Positions 56,052 to 64,000 of a stretch of 64,000 nucleotides of DNA are shown piece after piece. The notes under the pieces are model-generated. The model searched no databases. It worked only from the letters and a program-made list of their open reading frames with translations, and was not told where the DNA came from. A program made the position numbers and the translations under genes. The first letter of the stretch is position 1, and each line of letters begins with the position of its first letter. The stretch is taken from the NCBI RefSeq assembly GCF_015624485.1, contig NZ_CP061378.1:6526001-6590000 (forward strand), read 5' to 3'. The stretch comes from Bradyrhizobium genosp. L. Its GTDB lineage: Bacteria; Pseudomonadota; Alphaproteobacteria; Rhizobiales; Xanthobacteraceae.

Positions 56052-56861
56052 ATGCAGAGCCTCCACGTCAACGGTTTCGACATGCCCTATCTCGACATCG
56101 GCCAGGGGCCGCCGCTGGTCTGCGTCCACGGCTCGGTGTGCGATTTCCGGATCTGGTCGGCGGTGCTGGGGCCGCTGACGCAAAGGCATCGTGTCATCGC
56201 GGTCAGCCTGCGGCATTTCTTCCCGGCGCATTGGGACGGCACGGGCGATACCTATTCGATCGTCCAGCATGTCGACGACGTGATCGCCTTCATCGAGAAT
56301 TTCGACACCAGGCCGGTCGACCTGATGGGCCACTCGCGCGGCGGCCATATCTCGTTCCGCGTCGCGCAGCGCCGGCCGGACCTGCTGCGCAAGCTGATCC
56401 TCGCCGAACCCGGCGGCGAGCTCGACGCGACACTCGATCCGGACTACCAGCCCGGCCCCTCGCCGCTCGCGGCACGGATCGCCGCGTCTGCCGATTTGAT
56501 CGCCGGAGGCGACATCGACGGCGGCATGCTGCTCTTCATCGACGCGCTCGAGGGTCCTGGCGCCTGGAAGCGCCTGCCGGCCGCGCCGAAGCAACTGCTG
56601 CTCGACAATGCTGCCACGCTGATCGGCCAGACCCGCGACAAGCGCCCGCCCTTCTCCAGGGCGGACGCCGAGTCGATCCGGACGCCGACGCTGTTTATCG
56701 GCGGCGCCAACACCAAGGGTGTGCTGCCGAGGGTGTTGCGCGCACTCGCCGCCAACGTGAAGGGCGCTCGCGTCGAGCTGATCCCCGGCACCACGCATCC
56801 GATGTTCGAGCAGGCGCCGCGGCGCTACTGCGAGATCGTGCTGGAGTTTTTGGCCGCTTAG
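56052..56861 (+). CDS. Alpha/beta hydrolase
   Basis: A 269-residue hydrolase of the alpha/beta fold. Oxyanion region VCVHGSVCDFRIWS, nucleophile elbow GHSRGGH with Ser near residue 98, an Asp after TPTLFIGG and His in GTTHPMFEQAP form the triad. The ATG used starts MQSLHVNGFDM; a much longer upstream frame crosses a repeat and is not coding. Substrate unknown. Confidence 0.88.
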   Translation: MQSLHVNGFDMPYLDIGQGPPLVCVHGSVCDFRIWSAVLGPLTQRHRVIAVSLRHFFPAHWDGTGDTYSIVQHVDDVIAFIENFDTRPVDLMGHSRGGHISFRVAQRRPDLLRKLILAEPGGELDATLDPDYQPGPSPLAARIAASADLIAGGDIDGGMLLFIDALEGPGAWKRLPAAPKQLLLDNAATLIGQTRDKRPPFSRADAESIRTPTLFIGGANTKGVLPRVLRALAANVKGARVELIPGTTHPMFEQAPRRYCEIVLEFLAA

Positions 56862-56911
56862 GCGGTGCACCATGCTAGTCTCTTCCCGCGCTCGATGTGG
56901 GAGGATACACC

Positions 56912-58168
56912 ATGAAACGATCCGTCAAACGGCTTGCATCGCTCAGCCTGTTTGCACTCGCCGTCACCTCGTCCTCCGCCTTCGCCGCCGCCGACGAGAA
57001 GCTGCGCGCAGCCGCCGAGCAGGCGCAGCCGGCGGTGATCGAGAGCCTGCATGACATGGTGCTGATCGAATCCGGCTCGGCCGACGTGGAAGGCCTGAAG
57101 AAGATGGCCGATTACACCGAGGCGCGGCTGAAGGCGCTCGGCGCCAAGACCGAGCGGCGCAAGACCACGCGCGGCGCCGGCGCCGACATGGTGATCGGCA
57201 CGTTCGACGGCACCGGCACCAGGAAGCTGATGCTGATCGCGCATATGGACACCGTCTACGAGCACGGCATCCTCGCCTCGCAGCCCTACAAGGCGGACGG
57301 CAACCGGATCTACGGGCCCGGGATCGCCGACGACAAGGGCGGCATCGCCGTGATCCTGCATTCGCTGAAGATCCTGAACGATGCGGGCTGGCGCGATTAC
57401 GCCAGGCTCACGGTGTCGTTCAATCCGGATGAAGAGGTCGGCTCGATCGGCTCCGGCGAGATCATTGCCGAGCTCGCCGACCAGCATGACGTGGTGCTGT
57501 CCTGCGAGCCCACGGTGGCACCGCCGGTCGCCAAGAACGAAGGCCTGCTGCTCGGTGCCAGCGGCACCGCGACCGGCACGCTGGAGGTAAAGGGCAAGGC
57601 CTCGCATGCCGGCGCCGCGCCGCAACTCGGCCGCAACGCGCTGCTGGAGCTTGCGCATCAGCTGCTGCAGACCCAGGACGTCGCGAAATCGATACCCGGC
57701 ACGCAACTGAACTGGACGCTCGCGAAGGCCGGCACCGTGCGCAACCAGATTCCCGATCACGCCACCGCCGGCGCCGATATCCGCGTCACGATTCCGGACG
57801 GCGTGCAAAAGCTGCAGGCTGCGCTCGACGAGAAGATCAAGAACAAACTGATCCCCGACACCGAGGTGACGGTCACCGTCGTGGCCGGCCGGCCGCCCTT
57901 CGTCGCCAATGATCGCGGCCGCGCGATCGCCAAGCAGGGCGAGGCGATCTACGCCGAGCTCGACCGCCCGCTCGCGATCGCCGAGATGACCGGCGGCGCG
58001 ACCGACGCCGGCTACGCCGGCCGCAGCGGCAAGGCCGCCGTGGTCGAAAGCTTCGGCCTCGCCGGCTGGGGCTACCACGCCCGCGACGAATACATCGACA
58101 TCAACTCGATTCCGCCGCGGCTCTATCTGATGACGCGAATGCTGATGGAGCTGGGCAAGGCGAAGTAG
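56912..58168 (+). CDS. Secreted M20 family metallopeptidase (glutamate carboxypeptidase-like)
   Basis: A 418-residue zinc peptidase with a signal peptide (LASLSLFALAVTSSSAFA). Metal ligands appear in AHMDTVYEHG, GIADDKGG and PDEEVGSIGS, and the dimerisation domain contains GKASHAGAAPQLGRNALLELAHQL. The pattern is that of carboxypeptidase G2-like enzymes, which cut C-terminal glutamate from folate-like or peptide substrates in the periplasm. ATG with GGGAGG about seven bases upstream. Confidence 0.9.
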   Translation: MKRSVKRLASLSLFALAVTSSSAFAAADEKLRAAAEQAQPAVIESLHDMVLIESGSADVEGLKKMADYTEARLKALGAKTERRKTTRGAGADMVIGTFDGTGTRKLMLIAHMDTVYEHGILASQPYKADGNRIYGPGIADDKGGIAVILHSLKILNDAGWRDYARLTVSFNPDEEVGSIGSGEIIAELADQHDVVLSCEPTVAPPVAKNEGLLLGASGTATGTLEVKGKASHAGAAPQLGRNALLELAHQLLQTQDVAKSIPGTQLNWTLAKAGTVRNQIPDHATAGADIRVTIPDGVQKLQAALDEKIKNKLIPDTEVTVTVVAGRPPFVANDRGRAIAKQGEAIYAELDRPLAIAEMTGGATDAGYAGRSGKAAVVESFGLAGWGYHARDEYIDINSIPPRLYLMTRMLMELGKAK

Positions 58169-58332
58169 CGGCCCGGACTGGCGGGACAGTCACTGGTGAC
58201 CGACTGCTCGGTCGAGGGGGCTGGTCTCGCGTCGACCCCGTAAACGAAAAACCAAGCCTTCTCAATCGTTTAAGTAGTTCTCAAAGTGCGAGCTTGACCG
58301 CCCTGCACTCTGGAGGTATTCCTAATCAGAAC

Positions 58333-58344
58333 ACGGAATTCCGT
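58333..58344. promoter_or_regulatory. 12-base palindrome upstream of the GntR gene, candidate operator
   Basis: ACGGAATTCCGT is perfectly self-complementary and lies 23-34 bases before the GntR start codon. Related half sites (GGTATTCC, CGTATTCC) stand on either side. A self-regulatory site is likely. Confidence 0.55.
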
Positions 58345-58367
58345 ATTCCATTTTGGATAGAACCCGC

Positions 58368-59042
58368 ATGATCCCGTTGGACCCGCTCCCGAACCTGATC
58401 GACCAGGTCTATGCGCGGATACTTGAGGCGATCATCGATCGCACGCTGCCGCCCGGGCAGCGCATCACCCAGAACGAACTCGCGGAAAAGCTCGGCGTCT
58501 CGCGCCAGCCAGTCTCCCATGCGTTGCATCTCTTGCATCGGCAGGGCCTCGTCGCCGAGAGCGGCCGGCGCGGCTTCGAGGTGACGCAGCTCGACCCGCG
58601 GCGCATCCGCGAGCTCTACGAAGTGCGCGGTGCGATCGACGCATTGGCGGCGCGGCTCGCCGCGGCGCGCGTGAGCGAGGATTCCGCCGGCCGTGGTCAG
58701 CTCGAGGCCGCGCTCGAAGCCGGCCGCGCGATCGGCGGCGATGCGTCGCTGGCGCGCCTGATCGCGCTCGATGTCGACTTCCACGGCGCGATCTATCGCC
58801 TCGCCGGCAACTCCGCGATCGAGGAGATGATCACGCCGCAATGGCCACATATGCGCCGGTCGATGGCGACCGTGCTCGCCGAACTCGACTACCGCGACAG
58901 CGCCTGGACCGAACACGAGACCATCGCCGCGCATATTTTTGCGGGCAACGAGACCGCCGCAGAGGCCGCCGCGCTGGCGCATGCGCAGACGGCGGGACGG
59001 ATGACCGAGGAGAAGTTGAAGGAGATCGACGTGGCGGCGTGA
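58368..59042 (+). CDS. GntR family transcriptional regulator (FadR subgroup)
   Basis: A 224-residue regulator with a winged helix at the start (QVYARILEAIIDRTLPPGQRITQNELAEKLGVSRQPVSHALHLLHRQGLV) and an FCD-type effector domain (LYEVRGAIDALAARLAA, DVDFHGAIYRLAGNSAIEEMI). His and Asp residues there usually bind a metal and an organic acid. It is upstream of a dioxygenase and a dehydrogenase on the same strand and probably controls them. Confidence 0.92.
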   Translation: MIPLDPLPNLIDQVYARILEAIIDRTLPPGQRITQNELAEKLGVSRQPVSHALHLLHRQGLVAESGRRGFEVTQLDPRRIRELYEVRGAIDALAARLAAARVSEDSAGRGQLEAALEAGRAIGGDASLARLIALDVDFHGAIYRLAGNSAIEEMITPQWPHMRRSMATVLAELDYRDSAWTEHETIAAHIFAGNETAAEAAALAHAQTAGRMTEEKLKEIDVAA

Positions 59043-59107
59043 CCCGACAACGCCGTCATGCGGGCCATGACGAAGTCAGAACAGAAGATAATGATGGAGG
59101 AAGCACC

Positions 59108-59908
59108 ATGAAACTGAGCCCAGAGCAGATCGAATTTTTCCATCGCGAAGGCTGGCTGTTCCTGCCCGAGCTGTTCAGCCAGGAGGAGGTCGACTTCCTC
59201 GCCCGCGAGGCGGTCTCGATCTACGACGCCAACCGGCCCGAGGTGTGGCGCGAGAAGAGCGGCGCGCCGCGCACGGCGTTTGCCGCGCATCTCTACAACG
59301 AGGCCTTCGGCACCCTTGGCGCGCACCCCCGCATGATCGACCCCATCGAGCAGCTGTTCGGCGAGAAGGTCTACATGCACCAGTTCAAGATCAACGCCAA
59401 GGCGGCCTTCACCGGCGACGTCTGGCAATGGCACCAGGACTACGGCACCTGGAAGCGCGACGACGGCATGCCGGAGCCGCGCGCGATGAACATCGCGATC
59501 TTCCTCGACGAGGTGATGCCGATCAACGGCCCGCTGATGCTGGTGCCGCAGAGCCAGACCGCCGGCGACCTGAAGGCCTCGCACGATCTCGAGACCACAT
59601 CGTACCCGCTGTGGACGCTGGACGAAGAGACGGTCACGCGGCTCGTCAAGCAGGGCGGCATCGTCGCGCCGACCGGCAAGGCCGGCGGCATGCTGATGTT
59701 CCACGGCAACCTGGTGCACGGCTCCAGCGGCAACATCACGCCCTACCCGCGCAAGATCGTCTACCTGACGCTGAACGCGGTCTCCAACTACATCCGCACC
59801 CCGACGCGGCCGGATTACATCGCGCATCGCGACTTCGCGCCGATCCAGACCGTGCCCGACGACGCGCTGCTGCGGCTCGCCCGCGCGCCGCGGCAGGCGG
59901 CGGAGTAG
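59108..59908 (+). CDS. Phytanoyl-CoA dioxygenase family protein
   Basis: A 266-residue Fe(II)/2-oxoglutarate dioxygenase. The facial triad is His and Asp of WQWHQDYGTW and His of NLVHGSSGN, with an Arg further on for 2-oxoglutarate. The family includes ectoine hydroxylase and halogenase relatives, so the substrate is open. ATG preceded by GGAGGA. Lies 65 bases after the GntR gene in what looks like one catabolic unit. Confidence 0.92.
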   Translation: MKLSPEQIEFFHREGWLFLPELFSQEEVDFLAREAVSIYDANRPEVWREKSGAPRTAFAAHLYNEAFGTLGAHPRMIDPIEQLFGEKVYMHQFKINAKAAFTGDVWQWHQDYGTWKRDDGMPEPRAMNIAIFLDEVMPINGPLMLVPQSQTAGDLKASHDLETTSYPLWTLDEETVTRLVKQGGIVAPTGKAGGMLMFHGNLVHGSSGNITPYPRKIVYLTLNAVSNYIRTPTRPDYIAHRDFAPIQTVPDDALLRLARAPRQAAE

Positions 59909-59913
59909 CTCTC

Positions 59914-60036
59914 ACGCCCCGGACGCAGCGCGGCATGCAATGACGCGCTGCCGAGCCGGGGCCCATACCTCGCAGATCTCACTCATGGGTCCCGGCTCTG
60001 CGGCGCAGCACTTCGTGCCGCACCGCGTCCGGGACA
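59914..60036. repeat. Palindromic intergenic element, CGCCCCGGACGCAGCG type
   Basis: Opens CGCCCCGGACGCAGCGCGGC and closes GCACCGCGTCCGGGACAC with inner GGGGCCCAT / ATGGGTCCC arms. It lies between the dioxygenase and the next gene, on the inferred transcript. Confidence 0.75.
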
Positions 60037-60061
60037 CGATCCTTATCCCCGGACAGAAATC

Positions 60062-61369
60062 ATGAACCTGCATCACCTCCTCAAAACCCGCGCGGCCGCC
60101 GGCAAGCCCGTGCGGGTCGCGCTGATCGGCGCCGGAAAATTCGGCTCGATGTTCCTGTCGCAGGTGCCGCACACGCCAGGGCTCGAGGTGCCGCTCATCA
60201 TCGACCTCGACCGCGACCGGGCGCGTGAGGCCTGCCGCACCGTCGGCTGGGACGACGCGCGGATCAGCGCAACCACCTTCACCGATGACGGCGCGCGCGC
60301 GATTGCCGGCGGCGCGATCGACGTGGTGGTGGAGGCGACCGGCAATCCCGCGGTCGGCATCCGCCACGCCCGCGCGGCGATCGCTGCCGGCAAGCATGTC
60401 GTGATGGTCAATGTCGAGGCCGACGTGCTGGCCGGACCGCTGCTTGCGGAAGAAGCGCGCAAGGCCGGCGTGGTCTATTCGCTGGCCTATGGCGACCAGC
60501 CGGCGCTGACCGCCGAGATGGTCGACTGGGCGCGCGCCACGGGCTTTCGCGTCGTCGCGGCCGGCAAGGGCACGAAATACCTGCCCGCCTATCACGACGT
60601 GACGCCGGAAGGCGTGTGGCAGCATTACGGGCTCACCGCAGGCGAGGCGCAATCCGCCGGCATGAACCCGCAGATGTTCAACTCCTTCCTCGACGGCACC
60701 AAATCCGCCATCGAGATGGCGGCGATTGCGAACGCGTGCACGCTCGACGTGCCCTCGGAGGGACTGCTGTTTCCGCCCTGCGGCGTCGACGACCTGCCGC
60801 ACGTGATGCGGCCTCGCGACAAAGGCGGCGTGCTGGAAAAATCCGGCATCGTCGAGGTGGTGTCGTCGCTCGAGCGCGACGGCCGTCCGGTATTCCGCGA
60901 TCTGCGCTGGGGCGTCTATGTGGTGCTGGAGGCGCCGAACGATTATGCCGCCGACTGCTTCAGGCAATACGGCCTCAAGACCGACGCGTCAGGCCGCTAC
61001 GCCGCGATGTACAAGCCCTATCACCTGATCGGGCTCGAGCTGAACATCTCGGTGCTGTCGGCTGCGCTGCGCAACGAGCCGACCGGCCAGCCGCGCGGTT
61101 TCCGCGGCGATGTCGCCGCGGTGGCCAAGCGCAATTTGCGCGTCGGCGAAATGCTCGACGGCGAAGGCGGCTACACGGTGTGGGGCAAGCTGATGCCGGC
61201 GCAGGCGAGCCTCGCCGCCGGTGCGCTGCCGATCGGGCTCGCGCATCGGGTCAAGCTGAAGAACGACGTGGCCCACGGCGCGGTGGTGCGCTGGAGCGAC
61301 GTCGAGGTCGACGAAGCCAACGACACGATCAAGACCCGCAAGGCGATGGAGCAGGCGTTCGCGAAGTAG
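60062..61369 (+). CDS. NAD(P)-binding oxidoreductase with C-terminal SAF-like domain
   Basis: A 435-residue protein with a homoserine-dehydrogenase-like Rossmann domain (VRVALIGAGKFGSMFLSQV and DVVVEATGNPAVGIRHARAAI), a middle segment (GKGTKYLPAYHDVTPEGVW) and a C-terminal SAF-type domain (KRNLRVGEMLDGEGGYTVWGKL). Homologues are often called homoserine dehydrogenase-like or FlgA-like. It is the third gene of the GntR-dioxygenase unit and probably oxidises the dioxygenase product. Exact substrate unknown. Confidence 0.82.
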   Translation: MNLHHLLKTRAAAGKPVRVALIGAGKFGSMFLSQVPHTPGLEVPLIIDLDRDRAREACRTVGWDDARISATTFTDDGARAIAGGAIDVVVEATGNPAVGIRHARAAIAAGKHVVMVNVEADVLAGPLLAEEARKAGVVYSLAYGDQPALTAEMVDWARATGFRVVAAGKGTKYLPAYHDVTPEGVWQHYGLTAGEAQSAGMNPQMFNSFLDGTKSAIEMAAIANACTLDVPSEGLLFPPCGVDDLPHVMRPRDKGGVLEKSGIVEVVSSLERDGRPVFRDLRWGVYVVLEAPNDYAADCFRQYGLKTDASGRYAAMYKPYHLIGLELNISVLSAALRNEPTGQPRGFRGDVAAVAKRNLRVGEMLDGEGGYTVWGKLMPAQASLAAGALPIGLAHRVKLKNDVAHGAVVRWSDVEVDEANDTIKTRKAMEQAFAK

Positions 61370-61373
61370 ACCG

Positions 61374-62459
61374 TCAAGGCAACAGCCGGCTCGCCTTCGC
61401 CTGCTTGAACCACTTCCGGAACATCACTTCCGTATCCATCATCTCGGTGAAGCCGGCCTGGTTGATCTTGACCGTGGAGACGATCGAGGGCGGACCGGAG
61501 GTGGTCTGCCCGTAACGCATGCTGTAGTCGGCATACTGGAACGACAGGCCGACGAAGTCTTGCAGGCGAGGTGCGATCAGATCGTGCTGCTTGCGCAGCT
61601 GATCCCACGGCGCGATCCAGGTCGACCACGCCTGCGCCAGCGACAGCGGCACTGGCTTGCCCGGCTTCATCTCCAGCGCATCCGCGATCGCCGGCCAGAT
61701 ATTTTCCCAGGTGAACACGTCGCCATTGGTGACGTTGAAGGCCTGGTTGCGCGCGGATTCAGCGTCGCCGGACCAGGCGATCGCCCGCGCCAGCAGATCG
61801 ACATCGACCGCCTGCGCGACGCGCGCGGCGCCACCGGGGAAATCCAGCGGCCGGCCCTGCGCGCGCAGCATCGCCGCGTAGACGCCGAGCGGCGGGATCA
61901 GATCCATCGCGCCGCCCATGGCTTCGCCGATGATCAGGACCGGACGCAGGATGCTCCAGTGCCAGCTCTTGCCCTGCTGCAGCGCGCGCAGGAAATTCTC
62001 CTGCGCCCAATAGAAGTTCGGCTGCTCATACATCTCCGAGCGGCCCTCGCGCGCCGGCACAATGAGCGGCCGAACGTGCACGCCATAGGCCTTGGTCCCC
62101 TGCAGCAGCGCGACATGCTTCAGATCCGGCGCGGCCGGCTCGAGCACATCCATCAGATTGCGCAGCATCAGGTCATTGGTTGCGATCTGCTGCGGGTCGC
62201 GCCAGCCATCGACCAGGTTGGGCGCCTCATAGAGCGCGGCGTAGATCAGGTGGGTCGCGCCGTCGAGCTCGGCCGCGGCGCGGCGGCAATCCTCCGCATT
62301 GGTGAGATCGATCGCCACGTGCCGGGCGCCGTAGAGATCGCGCGGCTTGCGGCGCGACAGCGCGAGGCGCTCGCAATCGTCTGATGCCCCGAAATGCCGC
62401 AAAGCAGCGCTGCCGACGAGACCGGTTGCGCCGGCGACAACCACTTTCTTTTTAGCCAT
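61374..62459 (-). CDS. PRISE-type SDR (progesterone 5-beta-reductase/iridoid synthase-like)
   Basis: A 361-residue extended SDR. Rossmann motif VVVAGATGLVGSAALRHF, HLIYAALYE and the NFYWAQEN segment, which in this family replaces the usual YxxxK site and holds the catalytic Tyr. PRISE enzymes reduce enone double bonds with NADPH. It is convergent with the SAF-domain dehydrogenase, ending four bases from its stop codon. Confidence 0.88.
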   Translation of the reverse strand: MAKKKVVVAGATGLVGSAALRHFGASDDCERLALSRRKPRDLYGARHVAIDLTNAEDCRRAAAELDGATHLIYAALYEAPNLVDGWRDPQQIATNDLMLRNLMDVLEPAAPDLKHVALLQGTKAYGVHVRPLIVPAREGRSEMYEQPNFYWAQENFLRALQQGKSWHWSILRPVLIIGEAMGGAMDLIPPLGVYAAMLRAQGRPLDFPGGAARVAQAVDVDLLARAIAWSGDAESARNQAFNVTNGDVFTWENIWPAIADALEMKPGKPVPLSLAQAWSTWIAPWDQLRKQHDLIAPRLQDFVGLSFQYADYSMRYGQTTSGPPSIVSTVKINQAGFTEMMDTEVMFRKWFKQAKASRLLP

Positions 62460-62545
62460 GCCCTTGAGCTCCCATCATTGTTGTTTGCCTTGCGAGGGAA
62501 CATCGGCTCGCGCTCGCAACGGGCGAGCATGCAATCAGGCACGAA

Positions 62546-62576
62546 AAAAGCCCCGGAGGAAACCCCCGGGGCTTTT
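62546..62576 (-). terminator. Rho-independent terminator of the secreted protein gene
   Basis: On the minus strand AAAAGCCCCGGG pairs with CCGGGGCTTTTTT, with a T-run after it. It lies 17 bases after the stop codon of the gene at 62593-63189 and upstream of the PRISE gene, separating the two. Confidence 0.85.
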
Positions 62577-62592
62577 GATTTCGGATCGCGGC

Positions 62593-63189
62593 TCAGTTGT
62601 TGTCGTTGCCGCCGAACTCTTCCATCAGCTTGTCGTAGTTCTTGGTGACGAGGTCGATGTTGCCCTTGTTCTGGACCGCCGGCGGCGGCGACTTCAGGGC
62701 CTCGTTGAGATCGGCCAGCGCCTCCTTCTTGTCGGCAGCCGACATCTTCTTGTCGGCCTGGACTTCGGCAATCTGTGCCTTCAGCACGGCCTCGGGGCCG
62801 ACATATTTCTTGCTCTGCGGATCGAAGCCGCCGAGCACCAGCGAGATGTTGTCGACGACGTCGTTATATTCGTCATAGCTGGCAAAGCCGTTCTTCTTGG
62901 CGATCGCCTCGAGCTGGGCCACGACCTTCGGATCTGGCTTGGCGTTCTCCTGAAGCTTGGCGGTGATCGGATCCATTTCCTTCGACGCGGCGAGCGCACC
63001 GTCGACCTGCTTGTCGGTCAGCACCATCTGCTTGACCGGCGGCATCTGGGCCGGAGCAGCAGCCGGCGCGGGCGCCATCTGCTGCTTGCTGGCTTGCGCG
63101 AACGCCCCGCTGGTCGAGGCCATGGTCATCGACGCTGCAAGACACGCGACACTCAACGCAGCAAATACCGGACGGACGATCTCACGCAT
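62593..63189 (-). CDS. Secreted protein of unknown function
   Basis: A 198-residue protein with a signal peptide (VRPVFAALSVACLAASMTMASTSGAFAQ) followed by a Pro/Ala linker and a helical, Lys-rich region (ITAKLQENAKPDPKVVAQLEAIAKKNGFASYDEYNDVVDNISLVLGGFDPQ). No family recognised beyond a resemblance to uncharacterised secreted rhizobial proteins. The ATG is preceded by AGGAG. It is followed by a clear terminator, so it is monocistronic. Confidence 0.75.
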   Translation of the reverse strand: MREIVRPVFAALSVACLAASMTMASTSGAFAQASKQQMAPAPAAAPAQMPPVKQMVLTDKQVDGALAASKEMDPITAKLQENAKPDPKVVAQLEAIAKKNGFASYDEYNDVVDNISLVLGGFDPQSKKYVGPEAVLKAQIAEVQADKKMSAADKKEALADLNEALKSPPPAVQNKGNIDLVTKNYDKLMEEFGGNDNN

Positions 63190-63431
63190 GGAAGGCTCCT
63201 CGTTGGGGGCAGGTTGCGGGGCTGGGTTGCTTCTTGGGTGGAAGGAGTACGGAACTCGAAATGAATGGACCATGAACTTTCGTCGTAGACGATGACGGCC
63301 AATCATGGCCGAATGATCACAAACAGTTCAAGACGGTGAGTCCCTGAGGGGACCGCAGCTGCACCAGGCGCATTCCCGGCCCGAACCGAGACGGTACGGG
63401 CCGGGAGAGGAATCTGCAAAATCCGCCTACC

Positions 63432-64000
63432 TCAGGTGAACAGCAGGTCGAACGTGTGGATATGCGCGTCGTTGGCGAAGGTCGCGATGACGGTGCCGTG
63501 GGCGACGGAGTTGTAGAGGTTCGACTGGCTGTGATCGACCTGGATCAGCTGGTGGGTATCATCCCGGTAAAACAGCGAATCCGATGCGTCGAAATTGCTC
63601 CCGGGCCAGTTCAGCCACTGGTCGCCGTGGCTGTCCACGCTGAAATAGCCGTGCGCCAGTTCGCCGTCGTTGCCGAGATCCGCGGCCGTGAAGCCGTGCA
63701 GATCGACCTTGTCGATATTGAACTCGAAGTCGGACACCGTGGTCACAGCGCCGCTGCCCTTGGTGAGGACGAAGATATCGCTGCCGGCGCCACCGATCAG
63801 CGAGTTGTTGCCGGCTCCGCCATCGAGCGTGTCGTTGCCATTGTCGCCCTTGAGGATGTCATCGCCCGCGCCGCCAAGCAGCGTGTCGTTGCCGTCGCCG
63901 CCGGAGAGCGTATCGTTGCCGGCACCGCCGAGCACGGTGTCGTTCCCGGCGCCGGCGACGATCCAGTCGGCACCCGCACCGCCGTCGATCACGTTGTTGC
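63432..64000 (-). CDS. RTX calcium-binding protein, C-terminal part (5' end outside the window)
   Basis: The frame is open to the end of the window, so the gene starts beyond it. The visible part of about 189 residues holds at least six nonapeptides of the GGxGxDxLx type (residues such as [17 protein letters not shown]), which bind calcium. A C-terminal beta domain follows ([30 protein letters not shown]) and the protein ends FDLLFT, typical of a type I secretion signal. The upstream domain, and so the role, cannot be told here. Confidence 0.88.
   Translation of the reverse strand, partial: NNVIDGGAGADWIVAGAGNDTVLGGAGNDTLSGGDGNDTLLGGAGDDILKGDNGNDTLDGGAGNNSLIGGAGSDIFVLTKGSGAVTTVSDFEFNIDKVDLHGFTAADLGNDGELAHGYFSVDSHGDQWLNWPGSNFDASDSLFYRDDTHQLIQVDHSQSNLYNSVAHGTVIATFANDAHIHTFDLLFT

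Overview
The window reads as chromosomal DNA of a high-GC alphaproteobacterium, most probably Bradyrhizobium or a close relative. The grounds are the uniform GC-rich codon use, the gene families (fegA/fegB-like receptor pair, DUF3775, DUF3095, OpgC, an alphaproteobacterial tol-pal locus) and several families of palindromic intergenic repeats of a kind common in that group. No tool was run; every call rests on reading motifs and context, and gene order in relatives is recalled rather than looked up.

Layout. 1-13 kb, all on the minus strand: the cell-envelope tol-pal region (tolQ, tolR, tolA, tolB, then pal, cpoB, tilS, ftsH and a DUF3052 gene). It is split between tolB and pal by a membrane GGDEF-EAL cyclic-di-GMP enzyme and an autoinducer-synthase-fold acyltransferase that has a consensus CtrA box upstream. 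13.5-22.5 kb: housekeeping and stress genes (crcB, Fe/Mn superoxide dismutase, GNAT, MATE pump, DUF2147, DUF3095, DUF2278, htpG, an MBL-fold protein with a zinc ribbon). 22.5-26 kb: a TetR regulator divergent from a short-chain dehydrogenase with two near-identical operators between them, an AraC regulator and an ECF sigma factor. 26-32.6 kb: a sugar or polyol catabolic unit (ribose-type ABC transporter plus xylulokinase) divergent from a ROK repressor. 32.6-37.3 kb: periplasmic L-asparaginase, acyl-CoA dehydrogenase with a TetR regulator, and OpgC.

37.3-40.2 kb is the most unusual part: a compact four-gene minus-strand operon of visibly lower GC. It encodes a 64-residue peptide with an aromatic-rich C-terminus, a radical SAM/SPASM maturase, a protein with an HxD...H Fe(II)/2-oxoglutarate oxygenase signature, and a 185-residue protein I do not recognise. 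I read it as a cyclophane-forming (triceptide-type) RiPP cluster, closest in layout to the yhhABC type as I recall it.

40.3-48.8 kb: an MFS transporter, a TonB-dependent siderophore receptor with a PepSY membrane protein and a tiny membrane protein (iron uptake), a GlxA-type regulator, a LuxR-type regulator, initiator tRNA-Met and a CvpA protein. 48.9-62.5 kb: mostly catabolic enzymes (SDR, quinone oxidoreductase, two paralogous MBL-fold hydrolases, FAH-family hydrolase, GST, alpha/beta hydrolase, M20 peptidase, a GntR-PhyH-dehydrogenase unit, a PRISE-type reductase) plus an O6-alkylguanine repair protein. A DUF3775 gene here carries a frameshifting 5-bp tandem duplication. 62.6 kb to the end: a secreted protein of unknown function and the 3' part of an RTX calcium-binding protein that runs off the window.
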